In this document: positions 47,824-58,774 of the stretch, one piece after another | How the letters are laid out: each line of letters starts with the position of its first letter | Numbering within the stretch: position 1 is the first letter of the stretch | Assembly: GCA_965279085.1 (NCBI GenBank) | Contig: OZ257149.1 | Location: 4,154,001 to 4,218,000, forward strand | Direction of reading: 5' to 3' | Source: UBA7672 sp965279085 | GTDB lineage: Bacteria; Pseudomonadota; Alphaproteobacteria; Caulobacterales; Hyphomonadaceae | Length of the DNA: 64,000 bases | Translations under genes and position numbers: made by a program | The notes under the pieces: generated by a model | Seen by the model: only the letters and a program-made list of their open reading frames with translations | Told to the model about the DNA's origin: nothing | Databases searched by the model: none

Positions 47824-48507
47824 ATGAAAACGTTCGACCGTATCGAGGCGATGGCGGGGAAGCATCATGGCGGACCGAAAGGGATCGCCTCCGTGCTGAA
47901 GGAATGGCCTATCGATACCAACCTCACCGCGAAGAAAGATGCGCAGTATCTCGCCGGCATGGCCAAGGCGGTGTTTTCATCCGGCTTTTCGTGGGAGGTG
48001 ATCAACAAGAAGTGGCCGGGGTTCGAGGTCGCGTTCGACAAGTTCGATCCGAAGAAGGTGGCGGCGTATGGCGACGACAAGGTTGACGCGCTGCTCAAGG
48101 ACACGCGGATCGTGCGCAACGGCGCCAAGATCATGGCGACGGTCGAGAACGCGCGATTCGTCGTGGCGACGGCAAAGCAGCACAGCTCGTTCGGAAAATT
48201 CCTCGCGAACTGGCCGGTGACGGACCAGATCGGGCTGATGGATCACCTGAAGAAGAACGCGTCGCGGCTGGGCGGATCGACGGTGCAGTACTTCCTGCGC
48301 TTCGAGGGGTGGGACGCCTTCATCCTGTCGGGCGATGTGGTCAAGGCCCTGATCCGCGAGGGCGTGGTGACCAAGGAGCCGACGAGCAAGAAGGATCTCG
48401 CTGCAGTGCAGGCGGCGTTCAACGTGTGGCGCGAACAGAGCAAACGCCCGGTTCGCGAGATCAGCCGCATCCTGGCGCTGAGCGTGGGGCCGAGCGGGCC
48501 AGCGTAA
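47824..48507 (+). CDS. 3-methyladenine DNA glycosylase I family protein
   Basis: A 227-residue base-excision repair protein of the Tag family. GFSWEVINKKWPGFEVAFDK then FDPKKVAAYGDDKVDALLKD, and IVRNGAKIMATVENARF match the Tag core; the GFSW segment holds the base-pocket aromatic. The N-terminal and C-terminal zinc-binding Cys/His residues of E. coli Tag are not evident, so this is a diverged branch. The ATG at 47824 starts the conserved part, although the frame is open far upstream. Confidence 0.82.
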   Translation: MKTFDRIEAMAGKHHGGPKGIASVLKEWPIDTNLTAKKDAQYLAGMAKAVFSSGFSWEVINKKWPGFEVAFDKFDPKKVAAYGDDKVDALLKDTRIVRNGAKIMATVENARFVVATAKQHSSFGKFLANWPVTDQIGLMDHLKKNASRLGGSTVQYFLRFEGWDAFILSGDVVKALIREGVVTKEPTSKKDLAAVQAAFNVWREQSKRPVREISRILALSVGPSGPA

Positions 48508-48567
48508 TGCTGACAGGTTCTGGCGCGGCGGTGGGGTAGAACCACCGCGAAGGATCAGGAGGACAGG

Positions 48568-49029
48568 ATGACAAAGCTGCCGTTGGTGGGCGGGTGTTCA
48601 TGTGGGGCGGTGCGCTATGAAGTGAGTGCGCCGCCGCTGATGGTCTACAACTGTCATTGCGTGAACTGCCAGAAGACGAGTGGATCGGCGTTCAACGTGT
48701 CGGTCACGATCGTGGAGTCAGGCTTCGCGTTCACGAAAGGAGAGCCGAAGGTCATCGTATGGCCATCGGATGCCGGGACAACGCGGACAGGCTTCCTGTG
48801 CGGCGATTGCGGCAGCCGGATCGCGCAAGGGTCGAAACCATCGCGGGGCGTGCTCAGCCTGCGAGCTGGAACGCTGGACGACACGAGCTGGGTGCAGCCC
48901 GTCGGCGATATCTGGACACGCAGCGCTCAGCCCTGGGTGACATTTGTCGAAGGCGGCTTGCGCGCCGAGAAACAACCGCCGGACTATGCGCTGTTCTTCG
49001 AAGCGTACCGCAAGCAGGGCCGGTTCTAG
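48568..49029 (+). CDS. GFA (Gfa-like) zinc-binding protein
   Basis: A 153-residue protein of the glutathione-dependent formaldehyde-activating fold. Zinc ligand cysteines are in place: Cys10/Cys12, Cys29/Cys31/Cys34 (NCHCVNCQKTSG) and Cys78/Cys81 (FLCGDCGSRI). Members bind small thiol adducts; activity toward formaldehyde is not assured. AGGAGGACAGG precedes the ATG. The stop overlaps the stop of the next gene. Confidence 0.92.
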   Translation: MTKLPLVGGCSCGAVRYEVSAPPLMVYNCHCVNCQKTSGSAFNVSVTIVESGFAFTKGEPKVIVWPSDAGTTRTGFLCGDCGSRIAQGSKPSRGVLSLRAGTLDDTSWVQPVGDIWTRSAQPWVTFVEGGLRAEKQPPDYALFFEAYRKQGRF

Positions 49030-51314
49030 GTCGGCGGCTTGAGCGCGTAAACGGGCCCGAGAGCAGCCCAGGCGCCCCACTCTGCGCTCTGGTCCTCGAC
49101 GCGCACGACGATGCGCGGTGAGGCCAGGCCGGCGGGCAGCTCGACGGCCCAGAAGCGCCATGCTTCGATGGGCGGCAGGTCCTTCAGTTCGGCAATGATG
49201 GCGCCGGTGGCAGCGTCGGTCACGGAATAGCGCATACCCTTGGCCGTGGGGCCGGTGAGGATCGGTACGGCGATGGCGGCGAGGCCAAGCGGAAGGTCGA
49301 GGGTTACGGCAGTCTCACCCTGTCCGGCATCGCCTTGCGGCGCCCATGAGCCGAAGCCGCGCCCCGGCAGCATCGGCGCCGGCGAACTGGAGTACCAGCC
49401 ATTTTCGCTGAATGCTTTGCTGAGGGTCACGTCGGCGATGACAAGCGGTTGAGCAGCGTCGCTGGCATTGGCGGACGGGAAGGCGGCGGCGACCTCCCCC
49501 AGCTTTTCTGGCATCGGCATCGGAGCCGCGATGGTGTCGCCGAGTAGCAGGAACACTCGTGCCTCCTGTGGTTCGACACCAGGCGGCAGATCAATCTCGA
49601 AACCGGCCGTAGCGAACTCGCGCATCCGGAATGCGGCAATGGCGTTGGCAGATGGCAGCCCTATGTGTCCCGCGATCACGATTTTCGCGGGTGTAACGGC
49701 GACGATGGCGGCGGCGCTTCCTTCCGCAATCAGGGGATTGACCCAACCAGTCAGGGTCGTCTTCTTGGATTTCTGGAGAGACAGAACTTCGCCCGCAGCC
49801 TGCATCGGGGGAAGGACATGTGGAGAAATGACGTCGCCGCCGGGCAGTATCCATGTTTCCGTTTGCTGAGAGGCAATGGTTGTGAGGCTGCCGTCGTCTG
49901 CAAGGAAATGCGTGGCCCTTGTCCACGGCGTGAGTTGTAGTTCGACCGGCGCAATGGAGCGGAAAGTCTGGAGTGTCGCGAAGCCGCCGGTCCAGTGTGG
50001 TGTGACGACGTCGGGCAGCGTGCGGTTACCGACAGATACGGAGCCGCCCGGCGCGGTTGCGGTCATCTGCCGCACGAACGACTGTTGGGGCGGGATTTCT
50101 TCGCGCGGACCATAGCCACCGCCAGTCACGAGATGCGAAACCGAGAACGCGATCAGCCCGAGCGCGGCGGATCCAGCGAATACCCAGCGCGGCAGGGCGG
50201 CTGGCGCGAGGTCACGGGCGGGATAGCGTTGGCCAAATGCAATGCATGCGATGCCGAAGAACACGAGCACGTTGGACAAGTTGTAGCGCGGTGAGACTGT
50301 TACCCATTCGCCGAAGGTCGGCAGGCGTTCGCTCGCGATGATCCAGAGCTGGAGCAACGCGAAGGACCAGAAGCCTAGCCAGAGCCACGCTGTCCGCCGC
50401 GAGCGAACGATGCTGACCATGGTTGTGCCTATGAGCATCGCGCCGCCGATGATGCCCCAGATGATAAGGTCAGCATCCGGCGTTGCGTCACCGAAGGAAC
50501 GTACGCCTGCTATGCCCGCGCCGGTTCCGTAAGTGAGGCCGATCAAGGTGCTTAGCGCGAGTTCATCCGGCGGAGACGTGCCAGTCCTGTCAGCGTCGAG
50601 CCAAGCAATCGCCGCAATGGTCAGCGCGGCGACAACCAAGGTCGGCAGAAGATCAATGAGCGTTCTGGTGGCTCGTTTGAAGACTGGCGCGTCGGCCTGC
50701 TCCTGAGTACTCACATACCAGCGCACCATGATGACCGGCCCAAGTACCAGCAGGACGGCGTTGTAATAGGCGATGCCAGCGCCAAGGATTGCTGCGAGGA
50801 TCAGGCTGTGGACGAGGCCGAGCTTTGCTGCTGGCCGCGCCGAGATAGCGAGACAAACGCAGACCGCCGCGCCGCCCGGAAGGATGTGCAGACCGGCTGA
50901 CCACCACGCCTGTCCCTCTAAAGGCAGCCAGGTGCAGGCGAGGAAGGCACCTACGGCTGCGGTCACCAGCGCAGGCAGGCGCTGGCGTGCACAAATCCAC
51001 ATGATCGCGCTGACGGCGGTCGCGGAACACAGCAATAGGATGGCGAGCCACGGCGTGAAGCTGAGGCCGAACTGGTTAATCAGAACGAGGTTCGTGGCGC
51101 GATACAGCGGCACGTATTGACCGAAGACCGGCTCGAGCATGTGGCTCAGCGGCTTCTGCGCGTCTGCCGCGAGCATGAGGTTCTGGAAATCGTCAGCGAA
51201 GAACCACGTACCGCGCGTGCGAACGATTGCGACGAGGATGTGTGCGAGGACGGTCAGGGATCCGATCACCACATAAGGGCGTTTGCGAACCCACTCGATG
51301 ACGCTGGCCGTCAT
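49026..51314 (-). CDS. Large polytopic membrane protein, GT-C glycosyltransferase-like
   Basis: A 762-residue protein with about 11 membrane helices in residues 1-400, then a large exported domain. The first loop contains GTWFFADDFQNLMLA; a paired-Asp motif here is typical of GT-C glycosyltransferases that use lipid-linked sugars. A beta-rich C-terminal part may bind carbohydrate. Substrate and pathway are not evident, and no glycan genes surround it. Confidence 0.7.
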   Translation of the reverse strand: MTASVIEWVRKRPYVVIGSLTVLAHILVAIVRTRGTWFFADDFQNLMLAADAQKPLSHMLEPVFGQYVPLYRATNLVLINQFGLSFTPWLAILLLCSATAVSAIMWICARQRLPALVTAAVGAFLACTWLPLEGQAWWSAGLHILPGGAAVCVCLAISARPAAKLGLVHSLILAAILGAGIAYYNAVLLVLGPVIMVRWYVSTQEQADAPVFKRATRTLIDLLPTLVVAALTIAAIAWLDADRTGTSPPDELALSTLIGLTYGTGAGIAGVRSFGDATPDADLIIWGIIGGAMLIGTTMVSIVRSRRTAWLWLGFWSFALLQLWIIASERLPTFGEWVTVSPRYNLSNVLVFFGIACIAFGQRYPARDLAPAALPRWVFAGSAALGLIAFSVSHLVTGGGYGPREEIPPQQSFVRQMTATAPGGSVSVGNRTLPDVVTPHWTGGFATLQTFRSIAPVELQLTPWTRATHFLADDGSLTTIASQQTETWILPGGDVISPHVLPPMQAAGEVLSLQKSKKTTLTGWVNPLIAEGSAAAIVAVTPAKIVIAGHIGLPSANAIAAFRMREFATAGFEIDLPPGVEPQEARVFLLLGDTIAAPMPMPEKLGEVAAAFPSANASDAAQPLVIADVTLSKAFSENGWYSSSPAPMLPGRGFGSWAPQGDAGQGETAVTLDLPLGLAAIAVPILTGPTAKGMRYSVTDAATGAIIAELKDLPPIEAWRFWAVELPAGLASPRIVVRVEDQSAEWGAWAALGPVYALKPPT

Positions 51315-51340
51315 GCCATCTCCCCGCGATCGTGGGAGGA

Positions 51341-51532
51341 CTAGCGCTTGTCGTCGGGCTTGTCGCGCTTGGCGCCGTCAAGCTTGCGGATGTCGGCGGA
51401 TTTCTTGATCTCGTGGCGCTGCTTTTCGCCCTTGGTGCGACCGAAGAGCAGGCGTTTCGCGGCGGCGTCAGCCTCGCGCTCTTCACGCCCCTTGCGTTTG
51501 CGGCGGTCGTTGAGGTTGACGATGTTGGCCAT
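51341..51532 (-). CDS. DUF4169 family protein
   Basis: A 63-residue, highly charged protein starting MANIVNLNDRRKRKGREERE and continuing AAAKRLLFGRTKGEKQ, the pattern of the alphaproteobacterial DUF4169 family. It is probably one long helix. Function unknown. Confidence 0.8.
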   Translation of the reverse strand: MANIVNLNDRRKRKGREEREADAAAKRLLFGRTKGEKQRHEIKKSADIRKLDGAKRDKPDDKR

Positions 51533-51603
51533 GACGGGCCTCGCGACTGGGAAGCAGAGAGTCTGAACGATATGGCCGGGCGGATCAACCCGGCCGCTGC
51601 ACG

Positions 51604-52200
51604 CTACTTCGGCGAGTCTTTCGCGAACGCAGCGCGGAGCGCGGGGCGCGATGTGCAGCGGGCGAGATAGTCGTCCATCTGCTTGCCCGTCGGCAGCATC
51701 TGGCGCGCCCACTGGCCCATGCTGGCGATCAGGAGGTCGATGCCCGTGAACTTGTCGCCGAGCATATAGGGACCGTTCTTCAGCGCCTCCATGATGCGGC
51801 GATCCATTTCGGAGCGGCCGCGGAAGGTGCGGATGAGAGCCGGGTTCTCGCCGAGGCCCGCGAATTCGAACGTGACGACCGGCTCAATGACGCCGGAATA
51901 GTAGAACAGCCAGGACAGGTATTCGCCGCGCTTCGGATCGCTTGGGACCGGTCCAAGGCCCGCGTCCGGGAACAGGTCGGTGAGATAAAGCACGACGGCG
52001 GAGGATTCGGTGATCAGCGTGCCGTTGTGGACGAGGGCGGGAACCTTCTTGTCCGGATGCGGGTTTGCGGCGTCTTCATCGCCCGAACCGTCCTGCCGCG
52101 TGATGTTGGTGTAGACGATCTCGCAATCGGCCCCGAGTTCCTCGAGCAGCCACACGATGCGGGAAGAGCGCGAGCGTGGCGCGTGATGAAGACGAAGCAT
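51604..52200 (-). CDS. Cytosolic glutathione S-transferase
   Basis: A 198-residue glutathione transferase. The thioredoxin-like N-terminal domain includes HHAPRSRSSRIVWLLEELGA, and KKVPALVHNGTLITESSAVV provides the cis-Pro and the Glu-Ser that binds glutathione. The helical C-terminal domain contains GPYMLGDKFTGIDLLIASMG. ATG at 52200 gives the family length. Confidence 0.93.
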   Translation of the reverse strand: MLRLHHAPRSRSSRIVWLLEELGADCEIVYTNITRQDGSGDEDAANPHPDKKVPALVHNGTLITESSAVVLYLTDLFPDAGLGPVPSDPKRGEYLSWLFYYSGVIEPVVTFEFAGLGENPALIRTFRGRSEMDRRIMEALKNGPYMLGDKFTGIDLLIASMGQWARQMLPTGKQMDDYLARCTSRPALRAAFAKDSPK

Positions 52201-52259
52201 GGGAGTTCCCCTTGGTGTTTCGCCAAGCCTAGGACAGCGCGATTGGGGGAGCAATCGCT

Positions 52260-53165
52260 CTAGTGCGCGGCAGGCGCGGGAGTTGCTGCCGCTGCGGGCG
52301 TGGGTTCCGGCTTCGGGATCATCGCGAAGGCATGTGCGGCGCGGATGTCGCCGACTTCGAATGATACGCGCTTGACCGCCTGATCCTTGACGCGCTGCGA
52401 GGGGACGATGTCGATCTGGATGGCTTCGCGTGGGTCGAGTTCCTCGATACGCGTGAGGGCGTTCTTGTTGAAATAGAAGATCCACACCGCGGCGCCTTCG
52501 GGGTCAGTGCCTTTGCGGACTTCGCCGGCCCATTCCACGCTTGCGATCGAACGCGGCGCTGCGTTCAGCGCCTTGGTGGCGCCGGCGATCGAGCCGAGCC
52601 ACGGTTCAGGCATCTTCGCTGGATCGCGCAGCACCATCTGCGCGGACGAAGGCTCCATGCCCTTCACCGGCATGGTCACCGCGAGGCGCAGCTGCTCACC
52701 TTCGCCCTTGAAGCGCCGGATGCCGAAGACGAGGCCGCTGTCCTTGTCGGCCTGGCTGACGGCCCACTTGTCAGTTTCGACGCGCGATGCGCCCCAAGTC
52801 GAGCGGCCTGCGGGGTATTCGAGATAGTTGGTCTTGGCGAACTGGCGATAGCTGGAGCGGATCGTCGCTGCCACTTGCACCACGGATGGATGCGCGCATC
52901 CGAGCGAGCGAGCATGCGTTGTTACTTCGGCGGCGAGCTTTTCCATCTCCCAGCGCGTCTTGTTGGCGCGCAGGAGTTCACCCTCGGCCTGGTAGATGCC
53001 GGAATTGAGGGCGAGGCGTTCGGGTTCGGTGAAGAGGTTGCAGGCCTTGTCGGCGGCGCTGATCGCGACACGCTCGAGCCATGTGCGCTGCACGGCGGCC
53101 GCGTCCGCGAAGGCAGCGGGCGCGATCAGGATTGCAGCGGCAAAGGTTAAGGCGCGGCCCGGCAT
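52260..53165 (-). CDS. Secreted hypothetical protein
   Basis: A 301-residue protein with a signal peptide (ALTFAAAILIAPAAFA, cleavage before DAA) and a proline/alanine-rich C-terminus. Cys near 42 and 92 may form a disulfide. No family was recognised. ATG at 53165 is preferred to the GTG at 53174. A small membrane protein gene lies upstream in the same direction. Confidence 0.72.
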   Translation of the reverse strand: MPGRALTFAAAILIAPAAFADAAAVQRTWLERVAISAADKACNLFTEPERLALNSGIYQAEGELLRANKTRWEMEKLAAEVTTHARSLGCAHPSVVQVAATIRSSYRQFAKTNYLEYPAGRSTWGASRVETDKWAVSQADKDSGLVFGIRRFKGEGEQLRLAVTMPVKGMEPSSAQMVLRDPAKMPEPWLGSIAGATKALNAAPRSIASVEWAGEVRKGTDPEGAAVWIFYFNKNALTRIEELDPREAIQIDIVPSQRVKDQAVKRVSFEVGDIRAAHAFAMIPKPEPTPAAAATPAPAAH

Positions 53166-53201
53166 GGGACACACCGTAGAGAAGCCCGATTGAGGATGAG
53201 T

Positions 53202-53357
53202 TTACGGCCGGCCGGCCGCTTCCTCGCGCAGTTCCTTGGCGATCGAAATCACGCCGCAGACCAGCAGGCCAACGATGGCGGCCAGCACATAGACGCCCAG
53301 ACGCTCTGCGTCCGGGGTGGGGCCGTTGGCGGGATCGCCGACAAACGCGAAGAACAT
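53202..53357 (-). CDS. Small single-helix membrane protein
   Basis: A 51-residue protein with one membrane helix (GVYVLAAIVGLLVCGVISIA) and a charged tail (KELREEAAGRP). It is on the same strand as the secreted protein and divergent from the DUF1491 gene. No strong ribosome site is visible. Confidence 0.5.
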   Translation of the reverse strand: MFFAFVGDPANGPTPDAERLGVYVLAAIVGLLVCGVISIAKELREEAAGRP

Positions 53358-53440
53358 GGGCTGCCCAAATCGTTTACGAGGTTCTCGCCAAAAGGGTGCA
53401 AACCGGGCGCCAGCCGCGGGAATTGTGGTAAAGCGGATTA

Positions 53441-53773
53441 ATGCCTCGCGAGATTCCCACACAGATCTGGGTTTCGGCCCTTCTCCGCCGCGCCTCCATC
53501 GCCGGCGCATTCGCGACCATCGTCCATCGCGGGGACGAGCAGCGTGGCGATGTGCTGGTGAAGGTCACGCGGGCAAGAGGCGAGGCTGCGCTCTACGGCC
53601 CCGCCTTCAACCCCGACGGCCCGACCGAGTTCGAGCCCCTGAAGGCCGAGGACGAAGCCGGCGTCGACGCCCTGATCGCCAAGCGCCTCAAGGCCGACCG
53701 CGACCTCTGGGTGATCGAGATCGAGGACCGCGAAGGCCGCCATTTCCTGACGGAAAAAGTGCGGGAAACGTAG
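53441..53773 (+). CDS. DUF1491 family protein
   Basis: A 110-residue protein: IWVSALLRRASIAGAFATIV, RGDVLVKVTRARGEAALYGP and DLWVIEIEDREGRHFLTEKV match DUF1491, a small alphaproteobacterial family of unknown role. The gene ends 52 bases before prfC and may be co-transcribed with it. Confidence 0.87.
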   Translation: MPREIPTQIWVSALLRRASIAGAFATIVHRGDEQRGDVLVKVTRARGEAALYGPAFNPDGPTEFEPLKAEDEAGVDALIAKRLKADRDLWVIEIEDREGRHFLTEKVRET

Positions 53774-53825
53774 GGGTTAACGGCGCTGTGGACCTTTGCG
53801 GCCCAGCCCTGTATGCCCCGCGCCC

Positions 53826-55420
<1,595 letters not shown>

Positions 55421-55424
<4 letters not shown>

Positions 55425-56596
55425 GCCCCGAACTTCCGGTTCGCCCACCACGACGCCGCTATTGCCGCCAGCATGAAGGCGCAGCCGGCCACGCCCATCA
55501 GGTTCTGCAGATTGCGCGTGATCAGCTCGCCGCCGATGGCTGTGCCGCCAGCCTGTCCGAGATAGAGCACTGACGTGTTGAGCGCCACGGAAGCGGACGC
55601 GAAGGCGGGCGCGACGGCGATGAGTCGCGCCTGCTGCATGGATACGGCGGCGCCGAAGCCGAGGCCCCAGACGAAAACGCTTGCGATGGCTGTAACGAGC
55701 GATCCCGAGAAGACGGACCACGCCGCGAGTCCCGCCGCCATGAGGATCAGGCAGATGAGGTGTGTGCGCGACGCGCCGAGCGAGCTGACCGTTCTAGCGG
55801 CGGTGATTGATCCGAGAAGACCTGCCCCGCCATAAAGCCCGAGCGTCAGCGCGATGGCGGAGGGATCGGCGCCGGCCGCGCGGCGGAGTTCGGCGGCGAG
55901 ATAGGGAAAGAGCGTGAACTGTCCCATGACTTGCAGCGACGTGGCCGCGAGCAGCAGCAGGATGGCAGGGCGCGTGACGACCTCGCCCCATGCGCTCAAC
56001 GACAGGCGCGCCGGATACAGGTTGCCGGGCAGGACAGCGAACACCCCCATGGCCGCCAGGGCCGAACCGGCGGCGAGCGCGCCATAGATCATCCGCCAGT
56101 CCAGTGTTTCGGCGAATATGCTCATGAACGGAATGACGACGGCGCCGGCGACGGCCCAGCCCATGAACACGGTGGCGACCGCGCTGGCGCGGCGTTGTTC
56201 CGGCACCATCAACGCGATGGCGCTTGCGGCCTGCGGCGTGAAGATCGCCGCGCCGCTGATCATCAGCAGGCGGGTGATGAGTAGCGTGGCGTAATCAGGC
56301 GCGAACACCGAGACGGCGTGACCAACGGCGTATAGAACGAGTGAGGCGGTTAGCAGTGAGCGGCGGTCAACGCGGTTGGTGAAGAAGCCGAAAGCGGGTG
56401 CGCCGATGCAAAGCACGACCGCGCCCCAGCCGATCAACGCGCCGATTGCGACCGTGCTGACGCCGAGATCGGCGGTCATTGAGTTGATCATGGCTGCGGG
56501 CGCGAGCACGCCCGAGCCGATCATGATGTTCCCCAGGAACAGGAAGGCGATCGCGACGCGCGTGTTGACGGGCTTGGCGACGGGCGGCGCGAGCAT
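55421..56596 (-). CDS. MFS transporter (sugar/drug efflux type)
   Basis: A 391-residue carrier with about 12 membrane helices. The N-terminal half has LGNIMIGSGVLAPAAMINSM and the loop FFTNRVDRRSLLTASLVLYA, the DxxxR-type turn of the major facilitator fold; GWGAVVLCIGAP and TGGTAIGG-like glycine runs recall the AraJ/YdhP group. Substrate unknown. GGGAAAGAG precedes the ATG. Confidence 0.88.
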
Positions 56597-56689
56597 GACG
56601 TGTCTCTTTCCCGGCGGCCCGAGTCTGTCTGGACGGCGGATTTAGTATGTCCACCATCATATTACCAGCGTGTCTGGCTGATGATGTCG

Positions 56690-57442
56690 TTAAGGCAGGG
56701 TGAGCGATGGCGGCGGCGCCACACGGCCATCCGGGCGAGCGGCGGCGATCATGCGCTTGAAGGCGGGGCGGTCCTCCACGCGTGTCTGCCATTCCGCGAT
56801 GTGCGGATACTTGGCCGGATCGGCGACGTTCATGCGGATCGCGTAGCTGATCGGGAACACCATCATGATGTCGGCGGCGGTGAACTGCGAGCCGCCAAAC
56901 CACGGATGCTTCGCGAGATGATCGTCGGCGAAGCGCATGGCGCGCTGGCCGTCGGTTTCCTTCTCGCCGCGCGGCGCCTTGCCGTCGGTGGCGCGGGCGG
57001 TGCGGTAATCGGCGATGACGTCGGAGGCGAGCGTGCCTTCGGCATAGTGCATGAATTTGAGGTGCGTGCCGTAGTCGAGCGAATTCACCGGCGGAACCAG
57101 ACGCCCGCCGCCATTGCGGTCCATGATGAACTGCAGGATCGCACCGGATTCGACCAGCAGCTCGCCATTGTAGAACACGGTGGGCGCGACGCGCATCCCG
57201 GGGTTCACGGCGAAGATATCCTCGAACGATCCCGCCACATCGCCACGCCGGTATTTCAGTTCGTAGGGAAGGCCCAGTTCCTCGCACAGCCAGACGACGC
57301 GTTCGGAGCGGCGGCCTTCGGCGTGGTAGATGACGATCTTCGGCGCGACGGACTGTGTTGTGGTCGCCTGTGGTGTTGCCGTGCAGGCCGATGTTGTGGT
57401 CGCCAATGCGATGGCCACGACCAGTGCGCCGATGATCTTCAT
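56690..57442 (-). CDS. Glutathione S-transferase with lipoprotein-like signal
   Basis: A 250-residue protein. Residues 1-20 (MKIIGALVVAIALATTTSAC) form a signal peptide ending in a lipobox-like TSAC with Cys20. The mature part is a full glutathione transferase: IYHAEGRRSERVVWLCEELG, MRVAPTVFYNGELLVESGAI and HPWFGGSQFTAADIMMVFPI. Exported glutathione transferases are unusual because glutathione is mainly cytosolic. An in-frame ATG at 57502 is less likely because it would bury the signal. A cytosolic relative lies 5 kb away. Confidence 0.83.
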   Translation of the reverse strand: MKIIGALVVAIALATTTSACTATPQATTTQSVAPKIVIYHAEGRRSERVVWLCEELGLPYELKYRRGDVAGSFEDIFAVNPGMRVAPTVFYNGELLVESGAILQFIMDRNGGGRLVPPVNSLDYGTHLKFMHYAEGTLASDVIADYRTARATDGKAPRGEKETDGQRAMRFADDHLAKHPWFGGSQFTAADIMMVFPISYAIRMNVADPAKYPHIAEWQTRVEDRPAFKRMIAAARPDGRVAPPPSLTLP

Positions 57443-57521
57443 GCCTGTCTCCCCGCGCCCCGCGTCGTTTGGCGCGCGGGGCTTGTCGGGGGAGGCTAGC
57501 ATTGTTTCAGCGGGAGGCCAG

Positions 57522-58694
57522 TCAGGCAGTTTGGGCTTTCAGGGTGTTTAGGTTTCGCTTTTCAATCTTCAGACCGAACAACGGACGGAGCAGGCCGATG
57601 CGTCGAACGATCTCGTAGCCGACGATGCAGCTGGCGAGCGTCGTGGCGATCAGGACAGGCGCCTCGATCCAGACGGGCAGGCCGATCTGATCGAGATAGT
57701 AGCCGGCGACGACGATCGTTGTCTGGTGGATGATGTAGAAGGGGAAGATTGCATCCGTCAGGTAGCGGCGGACGGCGTTGTCATGGCGCAGGTGTTTCCG
57801 GGCGAAGCCGAACAGGGCGAGGATCATCGTCCAGGCCTGAAGTTCGCGCAGGCTGGCGCCGAGGAGAGCGATGGTCGCCTCTTCGGACTGGGTGAACGAT
57901 CCCATCGTGGCGCGTCCCACCTGCAGCGTGGCCCAGCATGCCAGGGCGATGACCAGCATCGGCACGCGCATACGCTCGCAGCTTTCAAAGAAGGCTTCAT
58001 GCTTGGCGATGGCGTAGCCAAACACGAAGGCCGGGAAATGGACGGCATGATTGTACCAGTCGTCAAACAGGGCGTGCGTCTCGCCGAAGATCGGCTCCAG
58101 CGTGATCCGCGCGACCAGCATGATCGCGAACGGGATCAGGATGACTGGCAGCCCCTTGGCCAGCGGCGACAGGAACCGCGCCGGCAACCGCTTCACCAGC
58201 GGCCCCACGCCCGCGATCAGCAGGGTGTAGATGAACAGGTAGGCCACAAACCACAGATGGTTCCACGTCGGCGTAATGACTCCCCAGCCGCCGCTGGACG
58301 TGACGTATTTCGTGTAGAACTCGCCAACCGACCCCGAATAGCCCAGCTTCTCGACGATCTCGAAATAGGTCTGGGGAGGCACGATCACGAACATGCAGAA
58401 CACAAGTGGAATGAGCAGCCGCAGCGTCCGCGACCCCAGGAAAGCGCCGGTCTTCATCTTGTCCATCATGAACCGGGTGGCGCAGCCGGAGATCACGAAC
58501 AGCAGGGTCAGCCGCCAGGGGTTCAGCAGGAGCATCAGGGGCTCGGCCGCCGGGCTGGCGTGGCTCGACTTCACATGGAAACCCCACGTCACGTAGAACA
58601 TGCCCACGTGGTAGAAGATCAGCAGTCCGAAGGCCGCGATGCGCAGCCAGTCGAGGTCGGTCCGGCGGTCGGGAATGGTGTTGGGGAGGGTCAT
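57522..58694 (-). CDS. Acyltransferase 3 family membrane protein
   Basis: A 390-residue protein with about ten membrane helices. DLDWLRIAAFGLLIFYHVGM carries the family His in helix 1, and FPFYIIHQTTIVV near residues 320-332 is the conserved late motif. It probably moves an acyl group onto a surface sugar or glucan (OpgC-like). AGGAGC precedes the ATG. The gene is divergent from a LytTR regulator. Confidence 0.88.
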   Translation of the reverse strand: MTLPNTIPDRRTDLDWLRIAAFGLLIFYHVGMFYVTWGFHVKSSHASPAAEPLMLLLNPWRLTLLFVISGCATRFMMDKMKTGAFLGSRTLRLLIPLVFCMFVIVPPQTYFEIVEKLGYSGSVGEFYTKYVTSSGGWGVITPTWNHLWFVAYLFIYTLLIAGVGPLVKRLPARFLSPLAKGLPVILIPFAIMLVARITLEPIFGETHALFDDWYNHAVHFPAFVFGYAIAKHEAFFESCERMRVPMLVIALACWATLQVGRATMGSFTQSEEATIALLGASLRELQAWTMILALFGFARKHLRHDNAVRRYLTDAIFPFYIIHQTTIVVAGYYLDQIGLPVWIEAPVLIATTLASCIVGYEIVRRIGLLRPLFGLKIEKRNLNTLKAQTA

Positions 58695-58774
58695 GACGTG
58701 CTCCTGTCTCGTGTCGTCATGATCCGCGCGTCGGCCCGGCCCGCGAGAGAAAAGCCTTGGAAGGACAAAGAGCT

